Shown here piece after piece: positions 42,184 through 48,351 of a DNA stretch of 48,351 bases. The notes under the pieces are model-generated. The model did no database searches. It was not told the DNA's origin and was given only the letters and a program-made list of their open reading frames with translations. Both the position numbers and the translations under genes were made by a program. The DNA lies in the NCBI GenBank assembly GCA_026195755.1, contig JAPHRL010000068.1, positions 1-48,351 of the forward strand. Reading direction: 5' to 3'. Each line of letters starts with the position of its first letter. The stretch's first letter is position 1. This stretch comes from Kangiella sp. GTDB lineage: Bacteria > Pseudomonadota > Gammaproteobacteria > Enterobacterales > Kangiellaceae.

Positions 42184-42711
42184 ATGCATAAAATAACCCC
42201 TAAAGTTTATACCTTAATCGCACTGATTGTAGCAGTGTCACTCTACCGTATTTTTCCGCACCCACATAACATCACTCCAGTGATGGCGCTGGCCTTATTC
42301 GCCGGTACCTACTTTGATAAAAAGTGGATGGCCTTCGGCGTACCATTGGTCTCCATGTTTTTGGCAGATCTGTTTTTAGGACTGCATAACACTATCATTT
42401 TTGTTTATGGAGCCATGGCTATCGCAGTTGTCATCGGCTTCTGGCTACACAATCGTGTGAGCAGCCTAAAAGTTATCGGTGCGACCATCGGTAGCTCGTT
42501 AGTTTTCTTCCTGATCAGCAACTTCGGTGTTTGGCTAGTTTCAGGTTATTACAGTAAAACCTGGGCAGGGCTTATCGAGTGTTACACCATGGCACTGCCA
42601 TTCCTGCAACGCAGCATGATGGGTGATTTGTTATTTAGTGGTGTCTTATTCCTTAGCTATTGGCAGATTCAGAAGCATTGGTTGGAGAAGAGGGCAGCTC
42701 AGGAAGCTTAA
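42184..42711 (+). CDS. DUF6580-type integral membrane protein of the B12 operon (candidate corrinoid transporter)
   Basis: About 175 residues from ATG 42184 with AAAGGAAACTGGA before it; 11 bases after the adenosyltransferase. Five to six transmembrane helices are visible (about 8-25, 32-50, 50-68, 72-90, 98-123, 145-162), with the motif HPHNITPVMALALFAGTYF between helices 1 and 2, which I associate with the DUF6580 family, resembling an ECF transporter S component. No EcfAAT or BtuCDF genes are nearby. Third gene behind the cobalamin riboswitch, so inner-membrane uptake of a corrinoid or its precursor (for example dimethylbenzimidazole) is the natural inference, but not shown by sequence alone. 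A palindromic repeat begins 9 bases after the stop. Confidence 0.8.
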   Translation: MHKITPKVYTLIALIVAVSLYRIFPHPHNITPVMALALFAGTYFDKKWMAFGVPLVSMFLADLFLGLHNTIIFVYGAMAIAVVIGFWLHNRVSSLKVIGATIGSSLVFFLISNFGVWLVSGYYSKTWAGLIECYTMALPFLQRSMMGDLLFSGVLFLSYWQIQKHWLEKRAAQEA

Positions 42712-42720
42712 GTCTTAGAC

Positions 42721-42760
42721 TGTAGGTTGGGCCTGCCCTTTGGGTGGCTCGCCAACCTAC
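42721..42760. repeat. Palindromic intergenic repeat, copy 1
   Basis: Outer arms GTAGGTTGG / CCAACCTAC enclose TGCCCTTTGGGTG, which forms an inner hairpin. A second copy is at 46223-46261. Located between the convergent B12 operon and amidohydrolase gene, where it could stop transcription or stabilise mRNA ends. Confidence 0.8.
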
Positions 42761-42789
42761 GTTCCTCGTATACAGAAACACCGTATTGG

Positions 42790-44316
42790 TTATTGATACT
42801 CGTCGATATTGATCTTTCGACTGTTCGCGTTGGCTTCCTTGACTGCTTCTAGCATTGCGTCAAGCTGGCTACGGTCGAATACTCGACCATTAAGAATCAC
42901 CGTGTCGATGGTCCGGGTATTTTCAATATCGCTCAGTGGATTCTTATTGAGTATAACGAGGTCTGCACGGCGACCCGCTTCAATAATCCCTGCGTTGCTA
43001 TTCATCAGCTCCGCCGGATTCCTAGTGGCTGTAGCGAGTGTTTGCGCAGGACTCATACCTCCTAAATTAAGTGATCTTAGTTCATCATGTATTGAAAATC
43101 CTGGCACTACCAGGTTCGCTCCAGAGTCTGTGCCAGCCACAATCTTAACGCCACGCCTAACCATTGCTTTTAACAGAATATGATGGGCTTTCTCTCGAGC
43201 TTTCCAGAAAATGTCATTCTTCTTATAGATTTCTTCTTCGGGATCGCCTGTAGCCTCGAATTGGTTGTAACCGGGTAACCAGCCCACTTTAAATTCTTCC
43301 GAGTCTTTGGTGCCTTCAACAATACCAGGGTTGGCGTATTCGATAGCGACTTCCTGTAAGGCCACCTCAAGGTTACTGAATTGGTCATGGATGCTTTCCA
43401 TAAACCACAGTACCGAGTTTACGGTAATGTCATTCGCCAACAGATCATCAATAATGTCATCGCTGCGGGCTTCTACATGGGCATAGAAAGCATCGCTGCC
43501 TTGCTCATTGATCGATCCAAACTCTCGAATCAGTACACGAACAATTTCCTCAAGATGGGCCACTTCTTTTTGCTGCGTTACAGCGAGCTCGGATAATTCC
43601 ATGGTTAATGGGAAATGACCCGTCGTCGGCACACCTAATTCGGCGGCCAACTCGTTGACAGCTCGGTAGCTAGGCATATCGAGGTGGTAAATTTTAATGG
43701 CATCGTAACCTTGCTCGGCAAACTCTTTTACCATGCTTTTTGCGTGCTCAACATCGCGGGTATTTTTATGGAAGGTAATCAGCTCCCAAAAAGCACCCTC
43801 AAGAAAACCCATCGAATCAATCGGTGGTGATGCAACAAACATACGCGGGCCAACGCGGCCTTGCTCAACCTCATCGCGTATTTGCAGACGCTCAGGCGGC
43901 CCGCCCAAATCACGAATGTGCGTAACGCCGTTGGCAACGTAAAGCAATAGGTCATTAGGACTCTTCAGAATATGGGCGTGTGAATCCACCAAGCCAGGAA
44001 TCATGTATTTACCATGCCCGTTAATAACTTTTGCATTAGCAGGTATCGCGCCGTCGACAGTCACTGAAATAATCTTTCCGCCAGCGATTACTACAGTCCG
44101 GTCAGCTAACATCGTTTGACCGTCTGGTGAGAGTACGCTGATATCCGTAAGCGCTGTGAGCTCAACCGGTGAAGCAAAAGCCGTATGAGCGACCTCTTCG
44201 GTGTGAGCGCCATAGATAAAATTAACGCCGTGTTTAAACCACAGCAGATATGCCGTGACAAGAATGATCGCGCAAGCTAAGAGGGCAAGAAGCCATTTCG
44301 ATAGTGTTTTTAACAT
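42790..44316 (-). CDS. Membrane-anchored amidohydrolase family protein
   Basis: 508 residues. A single N-terminal hydrophobic helix (about 5-27, LSKWLLALLACAIILVTAYLLWF) with no clear cleavage site anchors the protein facing the periplasm. Then a metal-dependent amidohydrolase barrel: beta-sandwich start (VLSPDGQTMLADRTVVIAGGKI), metal motif GLVDSHAHI (about 112-120), further ligands in GHFPLTMEL and HLEEIVR, catalytic Asp in VAGTDSGAN, and the closing LATATRNPAELM...GRRADLVILNKNPL. Substrate unknown; such exported members include dipeptidases/prolidase-like and imidazolonepropionase-like enzymes. No signal of co-transcription with neighbours; the AraC-type gene upstream on the same strand is 134 bases away. 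Confidence 0.87.
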   Translation of the reverse strand: MLKTLSKWLLALLACAIILVTAYLLWFKHGVNFIYGAHTEEVAHTAFASPVELTALTDISVLSPDGQTMLADRTVVIAGGKIISVTVDGAIPANAKVINGHGKYMIPGLVDSHAHILKSPNDLLLYVANGVTHIRDLGGPPERLQIRDEVEQGRVGPRMFVASPPIDSMGFLEGAFWELITFHKNTRDVEHAKSMVKEFAEQGYDAIKIYHLDMPSYRAVNELAAELGVPTTGHFPLTMELSELAVTQQKEVAHLEEIVRVLIREFGSINEQGSDAFYAHVEARSDDIIDDLLANDITVNSVLWFMESIHDQFSNLEVALQEVAIEYANPGIVEGTKDSEEFKVGWLPGYNQFEATGDPEEEIYKKNDIFWKAREKAHHILLKAMVRRGVKIVAGTDSGANLVVPGFSIHDELRSLNLGGMSPAQTLATATRNPAELMNSNAGIIEAGRRADLVILNKNPLSDIENTRTIDTVILNGRVFDRSQLDAMLEAVKEANANSRKINIDEYQ

Positions 44317-44450
44317 GTGTAGGTTCCATCTGTTAGTGATGACCTAATTTCAACACTAGAGTGGGGCAGGTGCGTCCAGCTTTATAAGATTAGACATCCA
44401 ATAGGATAGTTTTACGCCTGTTCAAGAACATCAATGCAAGGTTACTGGCT

Positions 44451-45566
44451 TTAATGCTGGCCTCGGTATTGGCTTGGGGTTTGTCCGGTGAGCTTTTTAA
44501 ATGTGGCATTGAAACTGCTTTTTGACGAAAAACCTGCATCTAGCGCCAGATCAATCAATTTGCGTCCGCAGTTGCGGTCGAGTTGCTGACAAACCTCAGT
44601 TACCCGATATTCGTTGATAAATTGATTAAAATTTTTGCCACCGTATTGATTTAAGGTCTCTGACAATTGATGCACACTAACTCCAACTGTCTCAGCAAGC
44701 GTTGCCAAGGTAAGTTCACTATTGCGATACAAAGCCTGCTCTTTTACTTGGCCTTGCACTAATTGCAAAATGCTTGAACGCGTTTCTTGATCTAATAAGC
44801 CACCGGATGACTGTTGCTCGCTTGGCGACCTTGCTTGCTCCTGTTGAGTGGTAAGTTGCGTCGAAAGTTGCTGAATGTGAAATAGATCAGGCTTGCGCCA
44901 TTGAACAATGGCAACAAAGTAAACCATGATTACCAGCAGACCATCGGCCACAAGATTTAACATTGGCGCCGGGTTAATAAAGTAAAACAGCACCTTTAAA
45001 CTCCATATCACAACCATGAAGGTAATCAGGCTCCATAACCATCTGAATATATCGGGATTGTAAGATGATAGTGTTTGTTTAGCCTTGGCCTGGTAGCGAC
45101 TGACCATTCTAATCAATAGCGCTGCGTAAATGACCGTTTGACCGTAGAAAACAACTTTTGTCAGGGTATGTTTAAACAGTGAGGTTTCAGGCATTCTTAC
45201 AAAACTTAACGCCTTTTCGGCGGAGAACAGAATGTCATAATTGAGCAAGTAGCATATTGCTAGCGGCAGTATGTGTAGAAGATCGATGGGTTTAAGCGCT
45301 GTGCCCGTAATTGCTGTTCGACAATACAGGTATGTAAGAGCCCCATAAGAGGCGGGTAGAAACACCAGGAAACCAATCAGCCAGGCAAATTGACTGTCTC
45401 CAGCGGCAACGATTAACGGAAGCACAAAGGTAGTCGCTATAAACAGACATAATATGCCTAGTAATTTACTGGCGTAGTTAACCCGCTTGTCACTCACTAG
45501 AAGCGTGAATAACAGAAAGCCCTGAAAGGCTCCAATGGCCAGTATTAAAGTCTGAGTTTGCGACAT
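44451..45566 (-). CDS. Membrane-bound AraC-family transcriptional regulator
   Basis: 371 residues. The N-terminal half (1-235) consists of about seven hydrophobic helices (for example LILAIGAFQGFLLFTLLV at the start and LLVIMVYFVAIVQW near 225), then a Gln/Ser-rich linker, then the AraC HTH domain (about 270-371) with LTLATLAETVGVSVHQLSETLNQ and the C-terminal signature IDLALDAGFSSKSSFNATFKKLTGQTPSQYR. The 7TM-AraC architecture suggests a membrane sensor coupled directly to DNA binding. The adjacent amidohydrolase gene on the same strand is a possible target. Ligand unknown. Confidence 0.87.
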   Translation of the reverse strand: MSQTQTLILAIGAFQGFLLFTLLVSDKRVNYASKLLGILCLFIATTFVLPLIVAAGDSQFAWLIGFLVFLPASYGALTYLYCRTAITGTALKPIDLLHILPLAICYLLNYDILFSAEKALSFVRMPETSLFKHTLTKVVFYGQTVIYAALLIRMVSRYQAKAKQTLSSYNPDIFRWLWSLITFMVVIWSLKVLFYFINPAPMLNLVADGLLVIMVYFVAIVQWRKPDLFHIQQLSTQLTTQQEQARSPSEQQSSGGLLDQETRSSILQLVQGQVKEQALYRNSELTLATLAETVGVSVHQLSETLNQYGGKNFNQFINEYRVTEVCQQLDRNCGRKLIDLALDAGFSSKSSFNATFKKLTGQTPSQYRGQH

Positions 45567-45732
45567 GATTGGTTTTGTATTAGATCAAAATAAGAGCACG
45601 TAAGTCTATCCATTCACAGAGCTGATGTCGATTTGTAGTTGTTTTATATAATCAGGTAGCTCCTTACCTTTCGGATCATCGTACCCAAGGGGACAGACCC
45701 TCGCTTTGCTCCGATGTTGTCTCGCGACTGCG

Positions 45733-45821
45733 TTGCTCCGCTCGACCCCGAGGGTTCTCATCTCTGCCGTAGATACAACAAATACCCACACAAGGTGGGT
45801 ATTTGTTGTATGGCGGTGAAG
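45733..45821. repeat. Direct repeat copy A (decayed tRNA-Ser 3' end plus terminator)
   Basis: About 89 bases nearly matching 45940-46027: a TTGCTC...GGGTTCTCATC...TGCCGTAGATACAA leader, the AAATACCCAC hairpin, and GGCGGTGAAG, the complement of the tRNA-Ser 3' end including CCA. After this the sequence departs from the tRNA, so only about 11 bases of tRNA remain. Confidence 0.8.
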
Positions 45822-45939
45822 CACTGAACTTGTTCCAGACAAGTTCTAGTATTCCCCACGCCTGACCCACATGGATGTGGGAAATGCAATAGTAATGCCT
45901 GGAGCATTACTTGCCTTGTGGGTCAGATGGATTACTGTC
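45822..45939. other. Highly structured 118-bp spacer between the direct repeats
   Basis: No credible ORF. Three perfect hairpins in a row: AACTTGT / ACAAGTT (45827-45845), CCCACAT / ATGTGGG (45866-45881) and GTAATGC / GCATTAC (45892-45910). An outer 10-bp stem CTGACCCACA / TGTGGGTCAG (45862-45871 with 45917-45926) encloses the third hairpin and is an alternative partner for the second. Could be a mobile-element remnant or a structured RNA. Confidence 0.5.
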
Positions 45940-46027
45940 TTGCTCGGCTCTAATCCAAGGGTTCTCATCCCTGCCGTAGATACAAAAATACCCACACAAG
46001 GTGGGTATTTATTGTATGGCGGTGAAG
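45940..46027. repeat. Direct repeat copy B (at intact tRNA-Ser)
   Basis: Partner of the repeat at 45733-45821. It covers the terminator and the last 11 bases of the intact tRNA-Ser(GGA) gene. Confidence 0.8.
45986..46010 (-). terminator. Rho-independent terminator of tRNA-Ser
   Basis: On the minus strand AAATACCCAC / GTGGGTATTT with a 5-base loop is followed by a T-run (TTTTTGTA), 6 bases after the tRNA CCA. A duplicate lies at about 45780-45803. Confidence 0.85.
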
Positions 46028-46107
46028 GAGGGATTCGAACCCTCGATACGCTATTAACGTATACACACTTTCCAGGCGTGCGCCTTCAGCCACTCGGCCA
46101 CTTCACC
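46017..46107 (-). tRNA. tRNA-Ser (anticodon GGA), CCA encoded
   Basis: On the minus strand the acceptor GGTGAAG pairs with CTTCACC followed by GCCA. The D-arm reads GGCCGAGTGGCTGAAGGC, the anticodon region GCACGCCTGGAAAGTGTG (GGA anticodon), then a long variable arm (TATACGTTAATAGCGTA), as expected of class II tRNA-Ser, and the T-loop GGTTCGAATCC. Very close to E. coli tRNA-Ser(GGA). The short frame across the plus strand here is an antisense artefact. Confidence 0.97.
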
Positions 46108-46222
46108 GTAAATCACTAAGACTGCCTAGCAATCTAGGCGGCGTAAGATATATGAATTGCCCAAAAAAGGCAATCCCTGATAATAAACTGGCTAAGCTTT
46201 GAGCTAGGCTAGGAGGGCTATT

Positions 46223-46261
46223 TGTAGGTTGGTCTGCCCCTTGGGTGCATCACCAACCTAC
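46223..46261. repeat. Palindromic intergenic repeat, copy 2
   Basis: TGTAGGTTGG...CCAACCTAC with internal TGCCCCTTGGGTG; same family as 42721-42760, in the gap between the tRNA-Ser promoter side and the end of the zinc-protease gene. Confidence 0.8.
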
Positions 46262-46288
46262 TTAGTTAAACGGTTATATGGCTGAAAC

Positions 46289-46717
46289 CTAATCCTTTGG
46301 ACTCTGTAAATAAGCCTCTGTTGGCGAAACCAGTATATTTTCCATTGCCTCGCGACCAAGTAACATTTTGTAGCGCATTTTCTCGCGGTTAGCCAGGCTG
46401 ATATCAATATCCCAGGTCTGGTCACCGATGGTGATCGGGGTGCGTATCACATAGCGTGATTGGGTTTGGCCATTGGAGCTAGTGATTTTACGGAAGTCGA
46501 TCATCTCTGCTTCGCAGTTGAATACTCGTTTAGGGTGACGGCGAAGAGGACAGGTTTTAAATGACACGTAAGTATTGCCGTCTTTGTCAAAGGTTTTGAT
46601 ATCAAAAGCGTGCAGGCTTGAAGTTTTAGCGCCTGTATCGACTTTGATTTTAATACTTGAAATGCCAAGTCCTGATAGCTTGGCTTTTTCTTTCCATCCG
46701 ACTCTGATTTTGCTCAT
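46289..46717 (-). CDS. RimK-associated ATP-independent/ATP-dependent zinc protease family protein (PF05618-like)
   Basis: 142 residues from ATG 46717 (AGGTGA six bases upstream); a GTG three codons earlier is in frame but poorly placed. The compact pepsin-like retroviral-protease fold of the family is signalled by IKVDTGAKTSSLHAF (the DTGA active-site-like loop) and MLLGREAMEN near the end. This family is commonly annotated as ATP-dependent zinc protease and is very often encoded beside RimK. Family role is uncertain; it may act on glutamylated or related peptides made by the RimK ligase. It starts 16 bases after the rimK stop on the same strand, so they are co-transcribed. Confidence 0.85.
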   Translation of the reverse strand: MSKIRVGWKEKAKLSGLGISSIKIKVDTGAKTSSLHAFDIKTFDKDGNTYVSFKTCPLRRHPKRVFNCEAEMIDFRKITSSNGQTQSRYVIRTPITIGDQTWDIDISLANREKMRYKMLLGREAMENILVSPTEAYLQSPKD

Positions 46718-46732
46718 GCTGTTCACCTACAA

Positions 46733-47647
46733 TCAGCCACGGCCTTTCGGCTTATTCGGGCCTTTTAAAGCATCTTTTTCGATGAACTGGATAATAGCAC
46801 CGGCAACGTCTTTACCAGTGGCTTTTTCAATACCTTCAAGGCCTGGTGACGAATTCACTTCAATCACTAATGGGCCGTGTGCAGAACGAATCAGATCGAC
46901 ACCGGCAACATCTAACCCCATCACTTTAGCTGCACGAACAGCAAGAGCGCGTTCTTCCGGTTTTAGTTTTATCACTTGAGCGCTACCGCCACGATGCAGA
47001 TTAGAGCGGAACTCGCCTTCTTTAGCGCTACGCTGCATGGCGGCAATGACTTTGTCGCCAACGACAAAACAGCGAATATCCGAACCGCCAGCTTCTTTGA
47101 TGAACTCTTGCACCAGGAAGTCGGCATTTAAACTGCGAAAAGCGTTAATCAAACTTTCTGCTGCTTTGTTGGTTTCAGCTAAGACCACACCATTGCCGTG
47201 TGTACTTTCGATGACTTTTACAATTAACGGTGCACCGCCAACTGACTCGATAAGTTCATCGGTCGCTTCAACTGAGTGCGCATAACTGGTGATGGGCATA
47301 CCAACACCTTTACGAGCTAGTAATTGGTGGGCGCGAAGCTTGTCACGCGAACGGGTAATGGCAATGGATTCATTGACTGAGTAAACGCCGCCCACCTCAA
47401 ATTGTCGCAATACTGCGGTACCGTAAGCCGTTACCGACGCACCAATACGTGGAATGACCGCTTCAAACTCCAGCTGGCGAACTTTGCCTTGAACTTTACT
47501 GTGTACGGTAGGGCGATTCGATGTGATGTTCATGAAGCATTTGAGCACATCAACTACTTGCGCTTCATGGCCGCGTTCTTCTGCAGCTTCAACCAGTCTC
47601 TTGGTGGAATAAAGGCGAGGATTGCGCGATAAAATACCTATTTTCAT
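46733..47647 (-). CDS. rimK: RimK family alpha-L-glutamate ligase
   Basis: 304 residues (E. coli RimK 300). ATP-grasp ligase: N-terminal MKIGILSRNPRLYSTKRLVEAA, the RSRDKLRAHQLLARKGVGMP segment, the ATP loop VKVIESTHGNGVVLAE, QEFIKEAGGSDIRCFVVGDKV and the metal motif DLIRSAHGPLVIEVNSSPGLEGIE. In E. coli it adds glutamates to ribosomal protein S6 and can make poly-alpha-glutamate. Cytoplasmic. First gene of the pair with the zinc-protease-like partner; ATG preceded by GGAAGACAC. Extra lysine/proline-rich C-terminal tail (GPNKPKGRG). Confidence 0.96.
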   Translation of the reverse strand: MKIGILSRNPRLYSTKRLVEAAEERGHEAQVVDVLKCFMNITSNRPTVHSKVQGKVRQLEFEAVIPRIGASVTAYGTAVLRQFEVGGVYSVNESIAITRSRDKLRAHQLLARKGVGMPITSYAHSVEATDELIESVGGAPLIVKVIESTHGNGVVLAETNKAAESLINAFRSLNADFLVQEFIKEAGGSDIRCFVVGDKVIAAMQRSAKEGEFRSNLHRGGSAQVIKLKPEERALAVRAAKVMGLDVAGVDLIRSAHGPLVIEVNSSPGLEGIEKATGKDVAGAIIQFIEKDALKGPNKPKGRG

Positions 47648-47839
47648 GTGTCTTCCAGATTGTGCTTAGAGTGATGTCAATAAATTGAATGGTCGATTGA
47701 CCAATTGCTGGCCAATATACCATAGATTTCTGTCGGGGCTACACAACTAAATGGTCACCAACCGTAAGCTCCTATTCCTTAAAGACCACTATATATGTTG
47801 CAAGTAAAACTTTTGCCAATTGATTCATGTTTTGTCGGG

Positions 47840-47890
47840 TTGTCATTTAGTTGTCTACTTTCTGTCAATCAACGGTCACCGATTCGTCAC
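47840..47890 (+). promoter_or_regulatory. Pho box array (PhoB-binding direct repeats)
   Basis: Five 7-base half-sites with exact 11-base periodicity: TTGTCAT (47840), TTGTCTA (47851), CTGTCAA (47862), CGGTCAC (47873) and TCGTCAC (47884), each followed by a 4-base spacer. The array ends 10 bases before a -10 hexamer TATAGT (47901-47906), the usual PhoB-activated promoter geometry. Confidence 0.85.
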
Positions 47891-47900
47891 ATTGCTTTTC

Positions 47901-47906
47901 TATAGT
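47901..47906 (+). promoter_or_regulatory. -10 element of the Pho-regulated promoter
   Basis: TATAGT, 10 bases downstream of the last Pho half-site and about 79 bases before the alkaline phosphatase ATG; no sigma-70 -35, as expected when PhoB substitutes for it. Confidence 0.65.
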
Positions 47907-47984
47907 TGCCTCAGATGAAAGAAAGGCACTGTGTCTTTCTGGGTTATGTAACCGAGTTAATTAACCAAGATGATGGGGTACAGG

Positions 47985-48194
47985 ATGAAAAACTTTAGTA
48001 AGAAGTGTGGCCTGGCAGTTATGAGTACGTTAGCTGTCAGCTCATTACATGCTGCGGTTGTTCCAGATGCACAAAAAAATAGTAGCTGGTTTAACCAAGG
48101 GCAAACTGCGATTCAAAAGCAACTGGCTTTAACGTCACAGACTAAGGCTAAAAATGTGATTCTATTTGTCGGCGATGGCATGGGCGGGATCTAA
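47985..48194 (+). CDS. Alkaline phosphatase, N-terminal fragment, cut off at 48188
   Basis: Only 69 residues. ATG at 47985 with GGGG at 7-base spacing; an ATG five codons earlier (47970) is possible. Signal peptide MKNFSKKCGLAVMSTLAVSSLHA, cleavage before AVV. Then a family-typical start ending in AKNVILFVGDGMG, the first metal-ligand Asp loop of alkaline phosphatases (about 440-500 residues when complete). After GDGMG the frame runs GI-stop, in place of the expected serine-nucleophile region, and the following sequence encodes an unrelated protein in another frame. So the gene is disrupted either by a real rearrangement or, more likely, an assembly chimera. The strong Pho-box promoter fits phosphate-starvation control of a phosphatase. 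Confidence 0.7.
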   Translation: MKNFSKKCGLAVMSTLAVSSLHAAVVPDAQKNSSWFNQGQTAIQKQLALTSQTKAKNVILFVGDGMGGI

Positions 48195-48351
48195 TTGAAT
48201 CTTTGAATAATTACAGAACATTAAGGCAAAGAGGATTGATTGCAGACTTTAAAAAGGAAACATTCGATCCCGAAAGTAGTTTAGCAAGAATTGGCGGCGG
48301 ATCTCTTGGCGGTAAAGCCAGAGGATTAGGATTTGTAAATACATTAATTAC
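48188..48351 (+). CDS. Fragment of an unrelated protein, possibly a PEP/pyruvate-dikinase-domain protein
   Basis: From the GATC at 48188 one frame stays open to the window end (about 54 codons): DLIESLNNYRTLRQRGLIAD, then FKKETFDPESSL, then ARIGGGSLGGKARGLGFVN. The GGGSLGGKARGL motif resembles the start of a PEP/pyruvate-binding (PpsA-like) ATP-grasp domain, as in large proteins I associate with Bacteroidetes and deltaproteobacteria. No start codon or ribosome site is present; codon use is more A-rich than the neighbours (for example AGA for arginine). It is probably foreign DNA joined at GATC. Identification rests on one motif. Confidence 0.4.

Noticed and set aside
45606..45870. Minus-strand frames through the direct-repeat region (ending near SSVNG)
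   Set aside because: They run through the duplicated terminator and spacer hairpins, have no ribosome site and no domain; repeat-derived artefacts.
45871..46119. Plus-strand frame reading GEGGIRTLDT...FPGVRLQPLGHF
   Set aside because: This is the complement of tRNA-Ser(GGA), a well-known kind of false gene call.
47750..47760. Isolated TGGTCACC upstream of the Pho array as a sixth half-site
   Set aside because: It is about 80 bases away and not in 11-base register with the array.

Overview
The window looks like a chromosomal segment from a marine gammaproteobacterium. Protein sequences and gene order resemble Kangiella and its relatives (perM/bepA and bcp-dapA-bamC neighbourhoods, a MetJ/CysB-type sulfur regulon, RimK with its zinc-protease partner). 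The genus is my inference; no search was possible. Almost all of the sequence is ordinary, densely packed housekeeping DNA. There is no CRISPR array, no transposase and no prophage.

Layout. 1-6800: truncated bepA, divergent perM, an unknown small membrane protein, a lipoprotein serine hydrolase, a PIN-PhoH ATPase and bcp. 6970-9700: dapA, bamC and a metallo-beta-lactamase-fold hydrolase, overlapping end to end. 9740-11790: an RstB/RstA-like two-component system. 12100-15930: an unusual chalcone-isomerase-like/TonB C-terminal fusion, an M14 carboxypeptidase and saccharopine dehydrogenase. 15980-20320: an S9-family lipoprotein that appears to have lost its catalytic Ser and His, then nadA and a lipoprotein methyltransferase. 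20370-28750: the sulfur amino acid block, with cysB divergent from a cysteine synthase and metJ divergent from a tightly overlapping metX-metB-metL-metF operon. 28800-35430: a CusCBA-type copper/silver efflux system with an extra small Met/His/Cys-rich secreted protein. 35535-42711: metH, divergent from a cobalamin-riboswitch operon (btuB, pduO-type adenosyltransferase, DUF6580-type membrane protein). 42790-47650: a membrane-anchored amidohydrolase, a membrane AraC-type regulator, tRNA-Ser(GGA) beside a partial duplication, and the RimK pair. 47840-48351: a PhoB-box promoter and the start of an alkaline phosphatase, which stops abruptly at a GATC where unrelated sequence begins.

How it fits together. 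Aspartate-derived homoserine (metL) is activated (metX), converted to cystathionine with cysteine (metB; cysteine from cysK under CysB), and the final methyl transfer uses methylene-THF reductase (metF) and B12-dependent MetH. MetH needs cobalamin, and the neighbouring operon should bring in and adenosylate it. MetJ operators (variants of AGACGTCT) can be read directly upstream of metX, between metH and btuB, and immediately before the cysB start codon. The pair between metH and btuB overlaps the likely -35 of the btuB promoter, so methionine status (MetJ) and B12 status (riboswitch) may both control cobalamin uptake.

Most worth following up: the double MetJ/B12 control and the candidate inner-membrane B12 carrier; the TonB fusion; the apparently dead S9 peptidase; the structured 118-bp spacer between 88-bp direct repeats at tRNA-Ser; the five-half-site Pho-box array; and the probable chimeric join at the right end.
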